Below the pieces are notes generated by a model, which worked only from the letters and a program-made list of their open reading frames with translations, made no database searches and was not told the origin of the DNA. 64,000 nucleotides of DNA, from NCBI RefSeq assembly GCF_007795095.1, contig NZ_CP042218.1:2583001-2647000 (forward strand). The letters are read 5' to 3'. The first letter of the stretch is position 1, and every line of letters begins with the position of its first letter. Origin of the DNA: Luteimonas granuli (GTDB taxonomy: Bacteria; Pseudomonadota; Gammaproteobacteria; Xanthomonadales; Xanthomonadaceae). This document shows, one piece after another, positions 1 to 9,564 of the stretch. The position numbers and the translations under genes are program-made.

Positions 1-226
1 CGTCGACGGTGGTGAAGCCACGCTCGGCGCTGATGCGCGCGATATCGTCGGCATAGGCGGCCAGCACCTCGTCCTGCGACGCGCCGGCGGCGACCGGACG
101 GCCGGCCTGCCAGCGCTCGAAGGTGACGCCGATCTTCCCCAGCTCGGCCGCGATGGCGTCGCCGTCGCGGGTGTCGAGGAGGACGGTGTCGGGCGCGTCG
201 TCGGCGAAGATGCGCAGGCGGCTCAT
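1..226 (-). CDS. mtnD: Acireductone dioxygenase, N-terminal part (cut by window edge)
   Basis: The 75 visible residues begin [10 protein letters not shown] and match the N-terminus of acireductone dioxygenases of the methionine salvage pathway, which oxidise the acireductone 1,2-dihydroxy-3-oxo-5-methylthiopentene using an Fe or Ni centre. The metal-binding cupin residues lie beyond the window edge and cannot be checked. It starts 25 bases after the stop of mtnB on the same strand, so the two are very likely co-transcribed. The call rests on weak N-terminal similarity plus the strong mtnB context. Confidence 0.8.
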   Translation of the reverse strand, partial: MSRLRIFADDAPDTVLLDTRDGDAIAAELGKIGVTFERWQAGRPVAAGASQDEVLAAYADDIARISAERGFTTVD

Positions 227-251
227 GGGCGGATCTCCAGGTACATCGGTG

Positions 252-896
252 TCAGTGGCCCCGGGTCAGGCGCCGCAGCTCCAGCTCGCAGTCGAGCAGG
301 AACTCGAAGGCCTCCAGGTGCCGGCGGGCCTCGGCCATGTCGCGCCCCCAGGCGTAGAGGCCGTGACCGTCGATCAGGTAGCCCCACATCGGACCGGCGT
401 CGAGCAGGGCGTCGACCTGCGCGGCCAGGGTCGGCATGTCCTGGGAGTTCGGCAGCACAGGGACCTCGATCGCCGCCTCGTGGGTGTCGTTGCCGCGGAA
501 GGCCTTGAGCAGCTCGTAGCCCTCCAGGCGCACGTGGCCGCTGCCGGCGAACAGGCGCGAGGCCAGCGTCTGTGCCCGCGAATGCGTGTGCAGCACGCAG
601 CCCACGTCGGCGAAGCGCCGGTACAGCTGCGTGTGCAGCAGCGTCTCCGCCGAGGGCCGATGGTCGCTGCCGACGGCGTGGCCGTCGAAGTCCACGACCA
701 TGATATCGGCCTCGCGCAGCTTGCCCTTGTCGCGGCCGGAAACGGTGATCGCGGCGTGGCGGTCGTCCAGCCGGTGCGAGAAATTGCTGCTGGTCGCCGG
801 GGTCCACCCGCGCGCCGCCAGCTCGCGCACGTTGACGATGATCTCCCCGCTCAGCTCCCGCAGGCGGTGCACGTCATAAGGCACTGTCTCGCTCAT
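252..896 (-). CDS. mtnB: Methylthioribulose-1-phosphate dehydratase
   Basis: The 214-residue protein belongs to the class II aldolase/adducin family. It carries the family signature TSSNFSHR near residue 36, a THSR zinc-binding segment near residue 102, and a later zinc-binding histidine in the DGHGLYAWG segment near residues 176-184. MtnB dehydrates 5-methylthioribulose-1-phosphate in the cytoplasmic methionine salvage pathway. Length is typical of the family. The downstream neighbour is mtnD, so this is the start of an mtn operon that runs off the left edge. Confidence 0.95.
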   Translation of the reverse strand: MSETVPYDVHRLRELSGEIIVNVRELAARGWTPATSSNFSHRLDDRHAAITVSGRDKGKLREADIMVVDFDGHAVGSDHRPSAETLLHTQLYRRFADVGCVLHTHSRAQTLASRLFAGSGHVRLEGYELLKAFRGNDTHEAAIEVPVLPNSQDMPTLAAQVDALLDAGPMWGYLIDGHGLYAWGRDMAEARRHLEAFEFLLDCELELRRLTRGH

Positions 897-983
897 GCCC
901 GGATTCTACCGCCAAAGCCCTGCACGACGGGCCGCCACGGATGGAGCGACGCCATGGAAAAAAGCGCAGCCGAACCCTCTCCG

Positions 984-1028
984 CTTTATCCGTGCAGATC
1001 CGCGTGAATCCGCGTCGATCCGTGGCAA
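984..1028. repeat. Dispersed intergenic repeat, copy 1
   Basis: About 45 bases between mtnB and the permease gene consist of three short direct units of the form ATCCG(T/C)G. The reverse complement of this stretch recurs almost unchanged at 17585-17628, where it also sits in an intergenic space. It looks like a dispersed short repeat of unknown function. Confidence 0.6.
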
Positions 1029-1047
1029 CGCTCTTCCCGGTCCCCGG

Positions 1048-2349
1048 TCACGCCGCCACCGGCTTGCGGCGACCGAAGCCGCGGTAGGCGGCCAGCGCGA
1101 GGAGCGCGATGACGACGGCGCCGATCAGGGTGTCGATCGGTGTGGACCAGACCAGCAGGCCGCAGGCCACCAGGGCGCCCATTCCCAGCAGGCGGTCGGA
1201 GGTGGTCGCCGGGCGCGCGGCGGTGCCCAGCAGCAGGCTCAGCCCCGCGGCCACGTAGGCCATCACCACCAGGGTCACGGCCATGTTGATGATGACCTCG
1301 AACTGCGAGGACACCGAGTCCGAAAGCGTGGTCAGCGCGATCAGGGTCATGGCCACGACCACCAGGAGCAGGCCGGTCGACGCGGCGCCGTTGCGGCGCA
1401 CGCGCCCGAACACCGCCGGCAGGAACCCGCGCTGCGCGGCGCGCGCGCCCGACTCGCCGGTGACCAGCATCCAGCCGCCCAGGGTGCCGGTGGCCTTCAG
1501 TGCCGCGGCCGCGGCGATCACCGGGATCGCCCACTCGCCGAACATCCGCCCCGCGACCAGGGCGAAGGGCGCGCTCGACCCCGCCAGCTCCTGCACCGGG
1601 ACGATGCCCATCATCAGCACCGACGAAGTCAGGTAGACCACGCCGGCCAGCACGATCCCGCCGATCGTCGCGATCGGCACGTTGCGGTCCGGGTCGCGCA
1701 CCACGCCGGCCACCATGGCCCCGGTCTCCAGGCCGATGAAGGCCCAGAACACCACCGCCAGCGAGCCGAACGCGACCGCCGGGTCGGACTGTCCGCTGAC
1801 GTTCCAGCCGGCGCCGAACAGTTCCGGGTTGAAGTGCGCCCAGCCGGCGATGAGGATCGCCGCCACCGGCAGCAGGCCGAAGACCACGCAGAACGACTGG
1901 AAGCGAGCGATGCTCCGCGGGCCGAGCAGGTTGAGCCCGAACATCGCCCAGATCAGCAACACCTGCCCCGCCAGGCGCACGCCCAGCGTGTCCTCGATCG
2001 GCAGCAGGATGATCAGGTAGCCGAAGGCCGCGACCGCGATGGCGTTGTTGCCGATCCACGAGGACAGCCAGTACAGCGTCGACGCCAGGAAGCCCATGTC
2101 GCGGCCCAGCGCCGGTCGCACGTAGTCGTCGGGCGAGGTCAGGTCGGGGTGCTGGCGGGCGATGCGCGCGAACGCCGCGCCCAGCGCGACCGCCAGCAGG
2201 GTGCCGATCAGCCAGGACAGCGCGGTCACCGTGCCGGACCTGGCCAGCGTGGCGGGCAGCAGGAAGAAGCCCGAGCCGATCATGTTGTTGGCGACCATGA
2301 AGGTCGCCAGCACCGGGCCGATCTTCTTGACGGCGGTGGTCGTGGACAT
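1048..2349 (-). CDS. APC-superfamily amino-acid antiporter/permease (AdiC/PotE-like)
   Basis: This 433-residue integral membrane protein has about twelve hydrophobic segments. Its first helix carries the unwound substrate-site motif IGSGFFLLPA (about residues 24-33), which resembles AdiC, CadB and PotE of the basic amino-acid/polyamine antiporter family. These proteins exchange an amino acid or polyamine across the inner membrane. No decarboxylase gene lies beside it, so the substrate cannot be assigned. The next gene on this strand, also an APC permease, lies 21 bases upstream, so the pair is probably an operon. Confidence 0.85.
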   Translation of the reverse strand: MSTTTAVKKIGPVLATFMVANNMIGSGFFLLPATLARSGTVTALSWLIGTLLAVALGAAFARIARQHPDLTSPDDYVRPALGRDMGFLASTLYWLSSWIGNNAIAVAAFGYLIILLPIEDTLGVRLAGQVLLIWAMFGLNLLGPRSIARFQSFCVVFGLLPVAAILIAGWAHFNPELFGAGWNVSGQSDPAVAFGSLAVVFWAFIGLETGAMVAGVVRDPDRNVPIATIGGIVLAGVVYLTSSVLMMGIVPVQELAGSSAPFALVAGRMFGEWAIPVIAAAAALKATGTLGGWMLVTGESGARAAQRGFLPAVFGRVRRNGAASTGLLLVVVAMTLIALTTLSDSVSSQFEVIINMAVTLVVMAYVAAGLSLLLGTAARPATTSDRLLGMGALVACGLLVWSTPIDTLIGAVVIALLALAAYRGFGRRKPVAA

Positions 2350-2370
2350 CGTGTGGCCCCCGGATCGGCG

Positions 2371-3861
2371 TCAGCGCGCCTTGTTGAGCTTGCTGTTGCG
2401 GTAGCCGTAGCCGAAGTAGATCACCTGTCCGACCAGCGTCCACAGCACGAAGATCAGCCAGTGCTCCATGAACGACTGCAGGAACAGGAACAGGCAGGCG
2501 ACCAGGCCCAGCGGGCAGACCAGCCAGAACGCCGGCACCCGGAACGGGCGCTGGAGGTCGGGCCGGGTGTAGCGCAGCACGAAGACGCCCAGGCATACGG
2601 TGGCGAACGCGATCAGCGTGCCCATCGACACCAGCTCGCCCAGCACGTTCAGCGGCATGAAGCCGGCCAGCAGGCAGGCCACCACGCCGACGATGATCGT
2701 GCCCACGTGCGGGGTCTGGTGCTTCGGGTGCACGCGGCCGAACAGCTTCGGCAGCAGGCCGTCGCGCGACATCGAATAGAAGATGCGCGGCTGCGCCATC
2801 AGCATCACCAGGATGACCGAGGACAGGCCGGCGATGGCGCCGATCTCGACCGCGGTCTTGAGCCAGCCGAGGTTGGCGGCCGGGTTGTCGCGCATGAGCA
2901 GCTCGAGTGCCGTGGCCACCGGTTTGGCGGTGCCGAGTTCGGTGTAGGGCGCGATGCCGACCAGCACCGCGCAGACCGCGATGTACACCACGGTGCACAC
3001 CACCAGGGAACCGAGGATGCCGATGGGCATGTCGCGCTGCGGGTTCTTGGCCTCGCCGGCCGCGGTCGAGACCGCGTCGAAGCCGATGTAGGCGAAGAAC
3101 ACGATGGTCGCGGCGCGGAACACGCCCTCCATGCCGAAGCGGCCGGGACCCTCGTTCTCCGGGATGAACGGGGTGAAGTTGGCCGGATCGATGTACTGCG
3201 CGGCGAAGCCGAGGAAGGCGGCGATCACCACCACCTTGATCGCCACGATGATGCCGTTGACGAAGGCCGACTGGGTGATGCCGACGTAGCACAGGCCGCT
3301 GACCGCGGCCACGATCAGGATCGCCGGCAGGTTGATGATGCCTTCGGTCCTGACGAATGCGGCGCCGTCCCAGGTGATGGGCGCCGATGCCAGCTCCGCG
3401 GGGAATGGCAGCCCCAGCGTCGTCGTGAGGAAGCTGACCAGGTAGCCCGACCAGCCCACCGCCACGGTGCTCGATGCGAACAGGTACTCGAGCACCAGGC
3501 ACCAGCCGATGAACCAGGCGACATACTCGCCCAGGGTCGCGTACGAGTACGAATAGGCACTGCCGGACACCGGCATCATCGCCGCGAACTCGGCGTAGCA
3601 CAGGCCGGCGAAGGCGCAGGCCAGGCCGGCGAGCACGAAGCTGAGCATGATCGCGGGGCCGGCATGGTTGGCCGCCGCCTGGCCGGTGAGCACGAAGATG
3701 CCCGCGCCGATCACCGCGCCCACGCCCAGCAGCACGAGATGGCGTGCGGTCAGCGTGCGCTTGAGGGTGGCTTCGCCCTGCAGGCTGCCTTCGACCGGCT
3801 CACCGGCATCGACGTGTGGCGCCGGCTCGACCGGCTTGACCCTCATCAGCGTTTGCAGCAT
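2371..3861 (-). CDS. APC-superfamily amino-acid permease (cationic amino-acid transporter type)
   Basis: With the ATG at 3861 the protein has 496 residues. The frame stays open much further upstream, but that part lacks hydrophobic segments and overlaps the divergent Nudix gene, so it is not used. The first membrane helix has GAVIGAGIFVLTG, the APC motif that binds the amino-acid carboxylate, and there are about twelve membrane segments. It resembles YfnA/CAT-type permeases. Substrate is unknown. It is followed at 21 bases by a second APC permease on the same strand. Confidence 0.88.
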   Translation of the reverse strand: MLQTLMRVKPVEPAPHVDAGEPVEGSLQGEATLKRTLTARHLVLLGVGAVIGAGIFVLTGQAAANHAGPAIMLSFVLAGLACAFAGLCYAEFAAMMPVSGSAYSYSYATLGEYVAWFIGWCLVLEYLFASSTVAVGWSGYLVSFLTTTLGLPFPAELASAPITWDGAAFVRTEGIINLPAILIVAAVSGLCYVGITQSAFVNGIIVAIKVVVIAAFLGFAAQYIDPANFTPFIPENEGPGRFGMEGVFRAATIVFFAYIGFDAVSTAAGEAKNPQRDMPIGILGSLVVCTVVYIAVCAVLVGIAPYTELGTAKPVATALELLMRDNPAANLGWLKTAVEIGAIAGLSSVILVMLMAQPRIFYSMSRDGLLPKLFGRVHPKHQTPHVGTIIVGVVACLLAGFMPLNVLGELVSMGTLIAFATVCLGVFVLRYTRPDLQRPFRVPAFWLVCPLGLVACLFLFLQSFMEHWLIFVLWTLVGQVIYFGYGYRNSKLNKAR

Positions 3862-4044
3862 CCGCGACTTCTCCCCGAACTGGTGGTTTCCGCGGCACTG
3901 CCTCCCCTGGCCGTGCCGCGATGGATGGCGCTTGGCGCCACGGCCGCCGTACCTTGCCAAAGGCAGGGCCATGGACACAAGCCGCAGTGCAGCGTGGAGA
4001 GCGCGATAATGCTCCGACTTCCACTTCGCCATCGGCCACGCAGC

Positions 4045-4593
4045 ATGACGCACGAACAGTTCGCAGCCCTCCGGGCCGCATTCCTCGCCCATGCCGAAGC
4101 CTGTCCCGGCGAGCGCGCGGAGGCGGAGCTGTTCGTCGAACTCCTGCGCGAGGGTGCGCACGGCTTCGTGCGTGACCGCCTGGAGGGGCACTTCACCGCC
4201 TCGTCCTGGCTGGTCAGCGCCGACGGGCGGCGCGCGCTGCTGACCCACCATCGCAAGCTCGATCGCTGGCTGCAGCCCGGCGGCCATGCCGACGGCGACA
4301 ACGACCTGGCGCGCGTGGCGCTGACCGAAGCGACCGAAGAAAGCGGCCTGCCGGACCTGCGCGTGGAGGGCGGGATCTTCGACCTCGACCGCCACTGGAT
4401 CCCGGAGCGCAAGGGCGTGCCCGGTCACTGGCACCACGACGTCCGCTACGTGGTGCGCGCCGGCGCGAGCGAAGCCTTCGTGGTCGGCGAGGAGTCGCAC
4501 GATCTCGCCTGGCTGGACGTCGAAGCCATCGCCGCCGACGAGGCCATGGATCCCTCGCTGCGGCGCATGGCCCGCAAATGGCTCGCCCGCTAG
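4045..4593 (+). CDS. Nudix hydrolase
   Basis: The 182-residue protein carries a Nudix box variant around residues 76-98 (GGHADGDNDLARVALTEATE...SG) with the REATEES-like core ALTEATEES. This motif binds the metal used to cleave nucleoside-diphosphate-linked substrates, but the substrate cannot be read from sequence. An alternative ATG lies twelve codons upstream at 4009; MTHEQF was chosen as the more typical N-terminus. The stop codon overlaps the convergent stop of serA by four bases. Confidence 0.88.
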   Translation: MTHEQFAALRAAFLAHAEACPGERAEAELFVELLREGAHGFVRDRLEGHFTASSWLVSADGRRALLTHHRKLDRWLQPGGHADGDNDLARVALTEATEESGLPDLRVEGGIFDLDRHWIPERKGVPGHWHHDVRYVVRAGASEAFVVGEESHDLAWLDVEAIAADEAMDPSLRRMARKWLAR

Positions 4594-5825
4594 TAGAGGA
4601 TGCGCGTGCGCAGGGTGCCCGGCACCTCGGCCAGTTCGGCGCGCAGCGCCTGCGCCTGTCCGGGCGTGGCGCCGACGTCGATGACCACGTAGCCGACGTT
4701 GGCGTCGGTGCGCAGGTACTGGCCGTCGATGTTGAGTCCGGCCTGCGAGAACACCTCGTTGATGCGCGACAGCACGCCCGGCACGTTGCGGTGGATGTGC
4801 AGGATGCGCTGGCTGCCCTCGTGGCCCGGCAGCGTGACCTCGGGGAAGTTGACCGCGGACAGCGTGCTGCCGTTGTCGCTGTAGCGCACCAGCTTGGCCG
4901 CGACCTCGAGGCCGATGTTGTCCTGGGCCTCGAGCGTGCTGCCGCCCACGTGCGGGGTCAGGATCACGTTGTCGAAGCGGGTCAGCGGCGACTCGAAGGC
5001 CTCGTCGTTGCCCTTGGGCTCGACCGGGAACACGTCGATGGCGGCACCGCCGACGTGGCCGCTCTCCAGCGCCGCGGCCAGTGCGTCGATGTCGACCACC
5101 GTGCCGCGCGAGGCATTGATGAGCTTCGCGCCGGGCTTCATCGCCCCCAGCTCGGTGGCGCCGATCATCATCCGCGTGGCCGGGGTCTCGGGCACGTGCA
5201 GGGTGACCACGTCGGCGCGCGCGAGCAGGTCGTCGAGGCCGGCGGCGGCGCGGGCGTTGCCCAGCGACAGCTTGCTCTCGATGTCGTGGAACAGCACGCG
5301 CATGCCCAGTCCCTCGGCCAGCAGTCCGACCTGGGTGCCGATGTGGCCGTAGCCGACGATGCCGAGCGTCTTGCCGCGTACCTCATGGCTGCCGGTGGCG
5401 GACTTCAGCCAGCCGCCGCGCAGGCAGGCGGCGTGGCGCGCGGGCACGCCGCGCATCAGCAGGATGATCTCGGCCAGCACCAGCTCGGCCACGCTGCGGG
5501 TGTTGGAGTAGGGCGCGTTGAACACCGGCACGCCGGCGCGCGCGGCGGCCTCGAGGTCGACCTGGTTGGTGCCGATGCAGAAGCAGCCGATGGCCATCAG
5601 CCGTCGGGCCTCCGCCAGCACCTCCGCGGTCAGCTGGGTCCGCGAGCGGATGCCGACGATGTGCGCCTCGCGGATGCGTTCGCGCAGCCGGTCTTCGGAC
5701 AGGGAGCCGGCGTGGGTCTCGATGTCGGTGTAGCCGGCTTCCCGGAAGACGGCCACCGCGCTCGGGCTGAGGCCCTCCAGCAGCAGCACGCGGATGTCCT
5801 TGCGGGGGTAGGAGGTCGGCTTCAT
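4590..5825 (-). CDS. serA: D-3-phosphoglycerate dehydrogenase
   Basis: The 411-residue protein catalyses the first committed step of serine synthesis, NAD-linked oxidation of 3-phosphoglycerate. Visible landmarks are a Rossmann motif GIVGYGHIGTQVG at about residues 155-167, the catalytic region around LTPHVGGSTLEAQ, and a C-terminal ACT domain (about 335-411, VPGVLSRINEVF...) that normally binds serine for feedback inhibition. The start MKPTSYPRKD is preceded by a divergent oxidase gene, so the two share a 121-base promoter region. Confidence 0.95.
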   Translation of the reverse strand: MKPTSYPRKDIRVLLLEGLSPSAVAVFREAGYTDIETHAGSLSEDRLRERIREAHIVGIRSRTQLTAEVLAEARRLMAIGCFCIGTNQVDLEAAARAGVPVFNAPYSNTRSVAELVLAEIILLMRGVPARHAACLRGGWLKSATGSHEVRGKTLGIVGYGHIGTQVGLLAEGLGMRVLFHDIESKLSLGNARAAAGLDDLLARADVVTLHVPETPATRMMIGATELGAMKPGAKLINASRGTVVDIDALAAALESGHVGGAAIDVFPVEPKGNDEAFESPLTRFDNVILTPHVGGSTLEAQDNIGLEVAAKLVRYSDNGSTLSAVNFPEVTLPGHEGSQRILHIHRNVPGVLSRINEVFSQAGLNIDGQYLRTDANVGYVVIDVGATPGQAQALRAELAEVPGTLRTRILY

Positions 5826-5946
5826 GGCGTCGGCACGGGGCAGGGGTCGCCGCCAGTGTGCCAGCGACGCCGCGATGTTGCACCGCAGCGCTGGACGCTC
5901 GCGCGCCGCGCTGGCAGGCTGCAGGCACCCCCACGGCGAGGCCGAG

Positions 5947-7341
5947 ATGAGCGATCCCAGACTCGAGTCCCTGCGCGCGGCCGCGCCCGGCCTGCGCCTG
6001 GCCACGGCGCCCGACGAGCTGCTGCACTACGGCCGCGACTGGACCCGGCGCTGGACGCCGGCGCCGCTGGCCGTCGCCCTGCCCGCGACCGTGGACGAGG
6101 TCCAGGCGGTGCTGCGCTGGGCCAGCGCCGAAGGCGTGGCGGTGGTGCCCTCCGGCGGACGCACGGGCCTCTCGGGCGGCGCGGTGGCCGCGAACGGCGA
6201 GCTGGTGCTGAGCCTCGAGCGCATGCGCCGGGTGCTGGCCTTCGATCCGGTCGACCGCACGCTGACCGTCGAGGCCGGCGCCCCCCTGGAGACGGTGCAG
6301 GAGGCGGCGCGCCAGCACGGCCTGCAGTATCCGGTCGACTTCGCCTCGCGCGGGTCCTGCACCATCGGCGGCAACATCGCCACCAACGCCGGCGGCATCC
6401 GCGTGCTGCGCTACGGCAACACCCGCGAGTGGGTGGCCGGACTGAAGCTGGTCACCGCGTCCGGCGAGCTGCTCGACCTCAACCGCGGCCTGGTCAAGAA
6501 CTCCAGCGGCTACGACCTGCGCCACCTGGCGATCGCCTCGGAAGGCACGCTGGGCGTCGTGGTCGAGGCCACGCTGAAGCTCGCGCCTCCGCCGCCGCCG
6601 GTGGCGACCCTGCTGCTGGCGCTGCCCTCGTTCGAGGTGCTGATGCAGGTGTTCCAGGCGCTGCGCGGGCGGCTGGCGCTGGAGGCCTTCGAGTTCTTCA
6701 CCGGCACCTGCCTGCGCCACGTCGTCGCGCACGGCGCGCAGGCGCCGTTCGAACGCGAATACCCCTACTACGTGGTGCTGGATGCCGCCGCCGAGGGTCC
6801 GGACGACGAGCGCCTGCTGGAGGCCTTCGGCCACTGCGCGGAGCAGGGCTGGGTCGAGGACGGCGTGGTCGCGCAGTCGCAGGCGCAGGCGGCGCAGCTG
6901 TGGCGCCTGCGCGAAGGCATCACCGAGGCGCTGGCGCCGCACCTGCCGTACAAGAACGACGTCGCGGTGCGGGTGTCGGCGATGCCGGCCTTCCTCGCCG
7001 AGGCACAGGCGCTGCTGGCGGCGGAGTACCCGGAGTTCGAGGTGGCCTGGTTCGGCCACATCGGCGACGGCAACCTGCACATCAACGTGCTGAAGCCGAC
7101 GGAGCTGGGGCAGGAGGCGTTCGTGGCGCGCTGCGCCGAGGTGACGGCGCACCTGGCCGGACTGGTCGAGCGCCACGGCGGCACGATCTCCGCGGAGCAC
7201 GGGATCGGCCTGGTCAAGAAGCCATACCTTGGCTGTACGCGCAGCGCAGCGGAGATCGGGATCATGCGCGCGCTGCGCGCGGCGCTCGATCCGGCGGGTA
7301 TCCTCAACCCGGGCAAGCTCTTCGATCCCCCGGAACGGTAA
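5947..7341 (+). CDS. FAD-linked oxidase, D-2-hydroxyglutarate dehydrogenase-like
   Basis: This 464-residue cytoplasmic flavoprotein of the FAD-binding oxidase/VAO family has the FAD-binding segment VPSGGRTGLSGGAV (about residues 69-82), GSCTIGGNIATNAGG, and the C-terminal metal/substrate segment WFGHIGDGNLHIN and EHGIGLVKK. SerA enzymes can reduce 2-oxoglutarate to D-2-hydroxyglutarate, and a D-2-hydroxyglutarate dehydrogenase reoxidises it in Pseudomonas. The divergent position next to serA supports that role here. D-lactate or glycolate dehydrogenase remains possible. Confidence 0.88.
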   Translation: MSDPRLESLRAAAPGLRLATAPDELLHYGRDWTRRWTPAPLAVALPATVDEVQAVLRWASAEGVAVVPSGGRTGLSGGAVAANGELVLSLERMRRVLAFDPVDRTLTVEAGAPLETVQEAARQHGLQYPVDFASRGSCTIGGNIATNAGGIRVLRYGNTREWVAGLKLVTASGELLDLNRGLVKNSSGYDLRHLAIASEGTLGVVVEATLKLAPPPPPVATLLLALPSFEVLMQVFQALRGRLALEAFEFFTGTCLRHVVAHGAQAPFEREYPYYVVLDAAAEGPDDERLLEAFGHCAEQGWVEDGVVAQSQAQAAQLWRLREGITEALAPHLPYKNDVAVRVSAMPAFLAEAQALLAAEYPEFEVAWFGHIGDGNLHINVLKPTELGQEAFVARCAEVTAHLAGLVERHGGTISAEHGIGLVKKPYLGCTRSAAEIGIMRALRAALDPAGILNPGKLFDPPER

Positions 7342-7347
7342 CCGCGC

Positions 7348-7656
7348 ATGATCCGTCTCGCAGTCGTCTTCGCGTTCGTGCTCGCCATGGCCCCGGCGGT
7401 TGCCGTCCATGCCTCGAGTTTCGCCGGCACCAGCGCCGGGGCGGGATCGGCCTCCAGCGGGGCGACATCGGGCTCGACCTCGGGCAACGACAAGGTGGTG
7501 CTGCAGGCGCGTGAGGATGCCGCGGGCTTCGTGGCCAGCGACGGACGGATCCGCGGTGCCCGGCTGGAGGCGGCGCTGCGGGCGCTGCGGGAGGATTCGG
7601 CACAGGCGCGCTCGGCGAGCGACATGGAGCTGGCGCGGGCGATCCTCGCGCGTTGA
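7348..7656 (+). CDS. Small exported protein, DUF2388-like
   Basis: The 102-residue protein begins with a signal peptide (MIRLAVVFAFVLAMAPAVAV, cleavage near HAS). A Ser/Gly/Thr-rich stretch follows, then a charged helical C-terminus with VASDGRIRGARLEAAL. This layout resembles the DUF2388 family of short periplasmic proteins of pseudomonads and xanthomonads, whose function is unknown. It starts six bases after the oxidase gene and its stop codon region abuts the next gene, so it probably shares a transcript with both. Confidence 0.7.
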   Translation: MIRLAVVFAFVLAMAPAVAVHASSFAGTSAGAGSASSGATSGSTSGNDKVVLQAREDAAGFVASDGRIRGARLEAALRALREDSAQARSASDMELARAILAR

Positions 7657-7670
7657 ACAACTGCCTGGGC

Positions 7671-9518
7671 ATGGCGGGGGCGGCGCTCCCGGTACGCTGC
7701 GTGGTGAGGCGGCGGCTCTTTGCCTGGGCGGTTTCGTGGCTGCTGCTGGCGGGATTCCTGCCCGCCGCACAGGCGGGGCTGCGGATCGAACTGGAGCAGG
7801 GCCTGTCCGCCGGAGACGAGAGGGCCGCGCGGGAACTCGTGGATGCGGTGCTGTGGCGGTTGCCACCGCGCTGGCGAGAGGAGGAGACCGTGCTGCGGCT
7901 GGGCTGGCGGGACGATCTGCCGTCCGGGGTGCATGGGCGGATCCGGGGCGGGCGGATCGGGCTGTCGCGGACCTTGCTGGACCGTGCTGCCGCGTGGCCC
8001 TCGGACGAGGCGGTGGCCGCGCTGGTGCATGAACTGGCCCATGCCCGGGACCGGACGCATGGGCTTTCGCGGGATCCGCGGCTGCTCGACCTGGCGGGAT
8101 GGCAGGTGCGACCGCTGTGGCCCGGGCGCTCGGGCCGCAATGCCTTCGCCTCGCGCAGTCCGGACGTCTACGAGCTGCATTCGCCCGCGGAGTTCGTGGC
8201 CGTGAACCTGGAGCATTACCTGCTCGATCCCGACTACGCCTGCCGCAGGCCTGCGCTGCACGCATGGTTCGCGGAGCACTTCGGCCAAGCGCCCGGGGCG
8301 CCGGCATGCGGGAGTGCGCTGCCGTTCGTGGACGCGGGTGCGCTGTCGGACGCCGCCGCGGCGCCACTGCTGGAGCTCGATCCCGCACGCGTCGCCGGCG
8401 TGGACTATCTGCTGGCGGGCGAGGGCGACGCGGTGATGAGCCGCTGGGGCCACGGCATGCTGCGCCTGGTGGTCTGCGCCCCGGGCCGCAGCCCCGGACC
8501 CGACTGCCGGCTCGACCTCGACCACCACCGCGTACTCTCGTTCCGGGCCTTCGTCGACGACCTGCAGCTCTCGAACTGGCGCGGGCTTGCCGGTGGCTAC
8601 CCCTCGCGGCTGTTCGTGCTGCCGCTGCAGCAGGTGGTCGACGAGTACACGCGCGTGGAGATGCGTCCGCTGGAGTCGATCCCGCTGCGGCTTTCGCCCG
8701 ATGAGATCGGCGCGCTGCTGGAGCGCGCGGCGCGCGTGCACTGGAGCTACGACGGCCGCTATCGCTTCATCGACAACAACTGCGCGGTGGAAACCTGGAA
8801 GCTGCTGCATGACGGCCTTCCGCGCGCCGCGGCGGCCAGGCTCGACAGCATCACGCCCCGGGGTCTTTTGCGCCGCCTGCGCCGCGCCGGTCTCGTGGAC
8901 GCCGCCGCCCTGCCCGCCGATCCCGGCGAGGCGCTCCGGCTGGGCTTCCGCTTCGAACCCTGGAGCGCGCACTACCAGGCGCTGTACGAGACCGCGCGTG
9001 CGGACCTCGGTCTGGCCTATGGCGATGTCGAGGACTGGCTGCGACTGCCACCCGCGCAGCGCGCGCCCTGGCTCCGGCGCGGCGACCTGCGCGCATCCGC
9101 GGCCCTGCTCCTGCTCGAGGAGGCGGCCCTGCGGCGCGAGGAACAGCGCGCTCGCGACATGCTCAAACGCCTGCTGTTCCGCCCCGGCGATCCGCTGCTG
9201 CCGATGTTCGCCGAAGCCCGGCGCGATGGCGCGGCTTTCGCAAGCCCCTCGTCCCTGCTGCCGCTGCCCGGTTATGGCCTGCCGCTGGCTGACGAGCGCG
9301 GCCAGGCCCGCGCCGGTGCCGGCGAGCACGCGGCGCGCACGCGCGCGCTCCACCGGCGCCTGCAGGCCGCGGCCCGCGACCGGCTGCCGCGGGCGACACG
9401 TGATTCGCTGGAGCAGGCGGAAGCCAACGTGGCCGCCCTGGGCGCCCACCTGCGTGAGCTCCACGAGGCGCGGGGAGGGCTGCGTTCCAGGAGCGCGGGG
9501 GCCGCGACAGTTCTCTGA
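7671..9518 (+). CDS. Exported DUF4105 (Lnb_N-like) envelope protein
   Basis: The protein has about 615 residues. A signal peptide ending near PAAQA is followed by a region with HELAHARDRTH, a zinc-metalloprotease-like HExxH variant. Later come the DUF4105 landmarks GHGMLRLVVCAPG and NNCAVETWKLL, the latter holding a conserved Cys. DUF4105-type domains are periplasmic. A possible TTG start at 7653 would overlap the preceding stop (TTGA), and ATG 7671 is used here. Biochemical role is unknown. The HELAHA segment hints at an additional metallopeptidase-like N-terminal region. Confidence 0.8.
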   Translation: MAGAALPVRCVVRRRLFAWAVSWLLLAGFLPAAQAGLRIELEQGLSAGDERAARELVDAVLWRLPPRWREEETVLRLGWRDDLPSGVHGRIRGGRIGLSRTLLDRAAAWPSDEAVAALVHELAHARDRTHGLSRDPRLLDLAGWQVRPLWPGRSGRNAFASRSPDVYELHSPAEFVAVNLEHYLLDPDYACRRPALHAWFAEHFGQAPGAPACGSALPFVDAGALSDAAAAPLLELDPARVAGVDYLLAGEGDAVMSRWGHGMLRLVVCAPGRSPGPDCRLDLDHHRVLSFRAFVDDLQLSNWRGLAGGYPSRLFVLPLQQVVDEYTRVEMRPLESIPLRLSPDEIGALLERAARVHWSYDGRYRFIDNNCAVETWKLLHDGLPRAAAARLDSITPRGLLRRLRRAGLVDAAALPADPGEALRLGFRFEPWSAHYQALYETARADLGLAYGDVEDWLRLPPAQRAPWLRRGDLRASAALLLLEEAALRREEQRARDMLKRLLFRPGDPLLPMFAEARRDGAAFASPSSLLPLPGYGLPLADERGQARAGAGEHAARTRALHRRLQAAARDRLPRATRDSLEQAEANVAALGAHLRELHEARGGLRSRSAGAATVL

Positions 9519-9564
9519 TGTCGCCGCGGCGATGATGCCGGGCTCAACGCGCGCAGGCGGCCGC

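Noticed and set aside
895-4593. 1232-codon plus-strand open frame
   Set aside because: It is antisense to two clear permease genes and made mostly of Arg, Ala, His and Gln. Only its last 182 codons (Nudix) are real. Many such long frames occur because of the high GC content.
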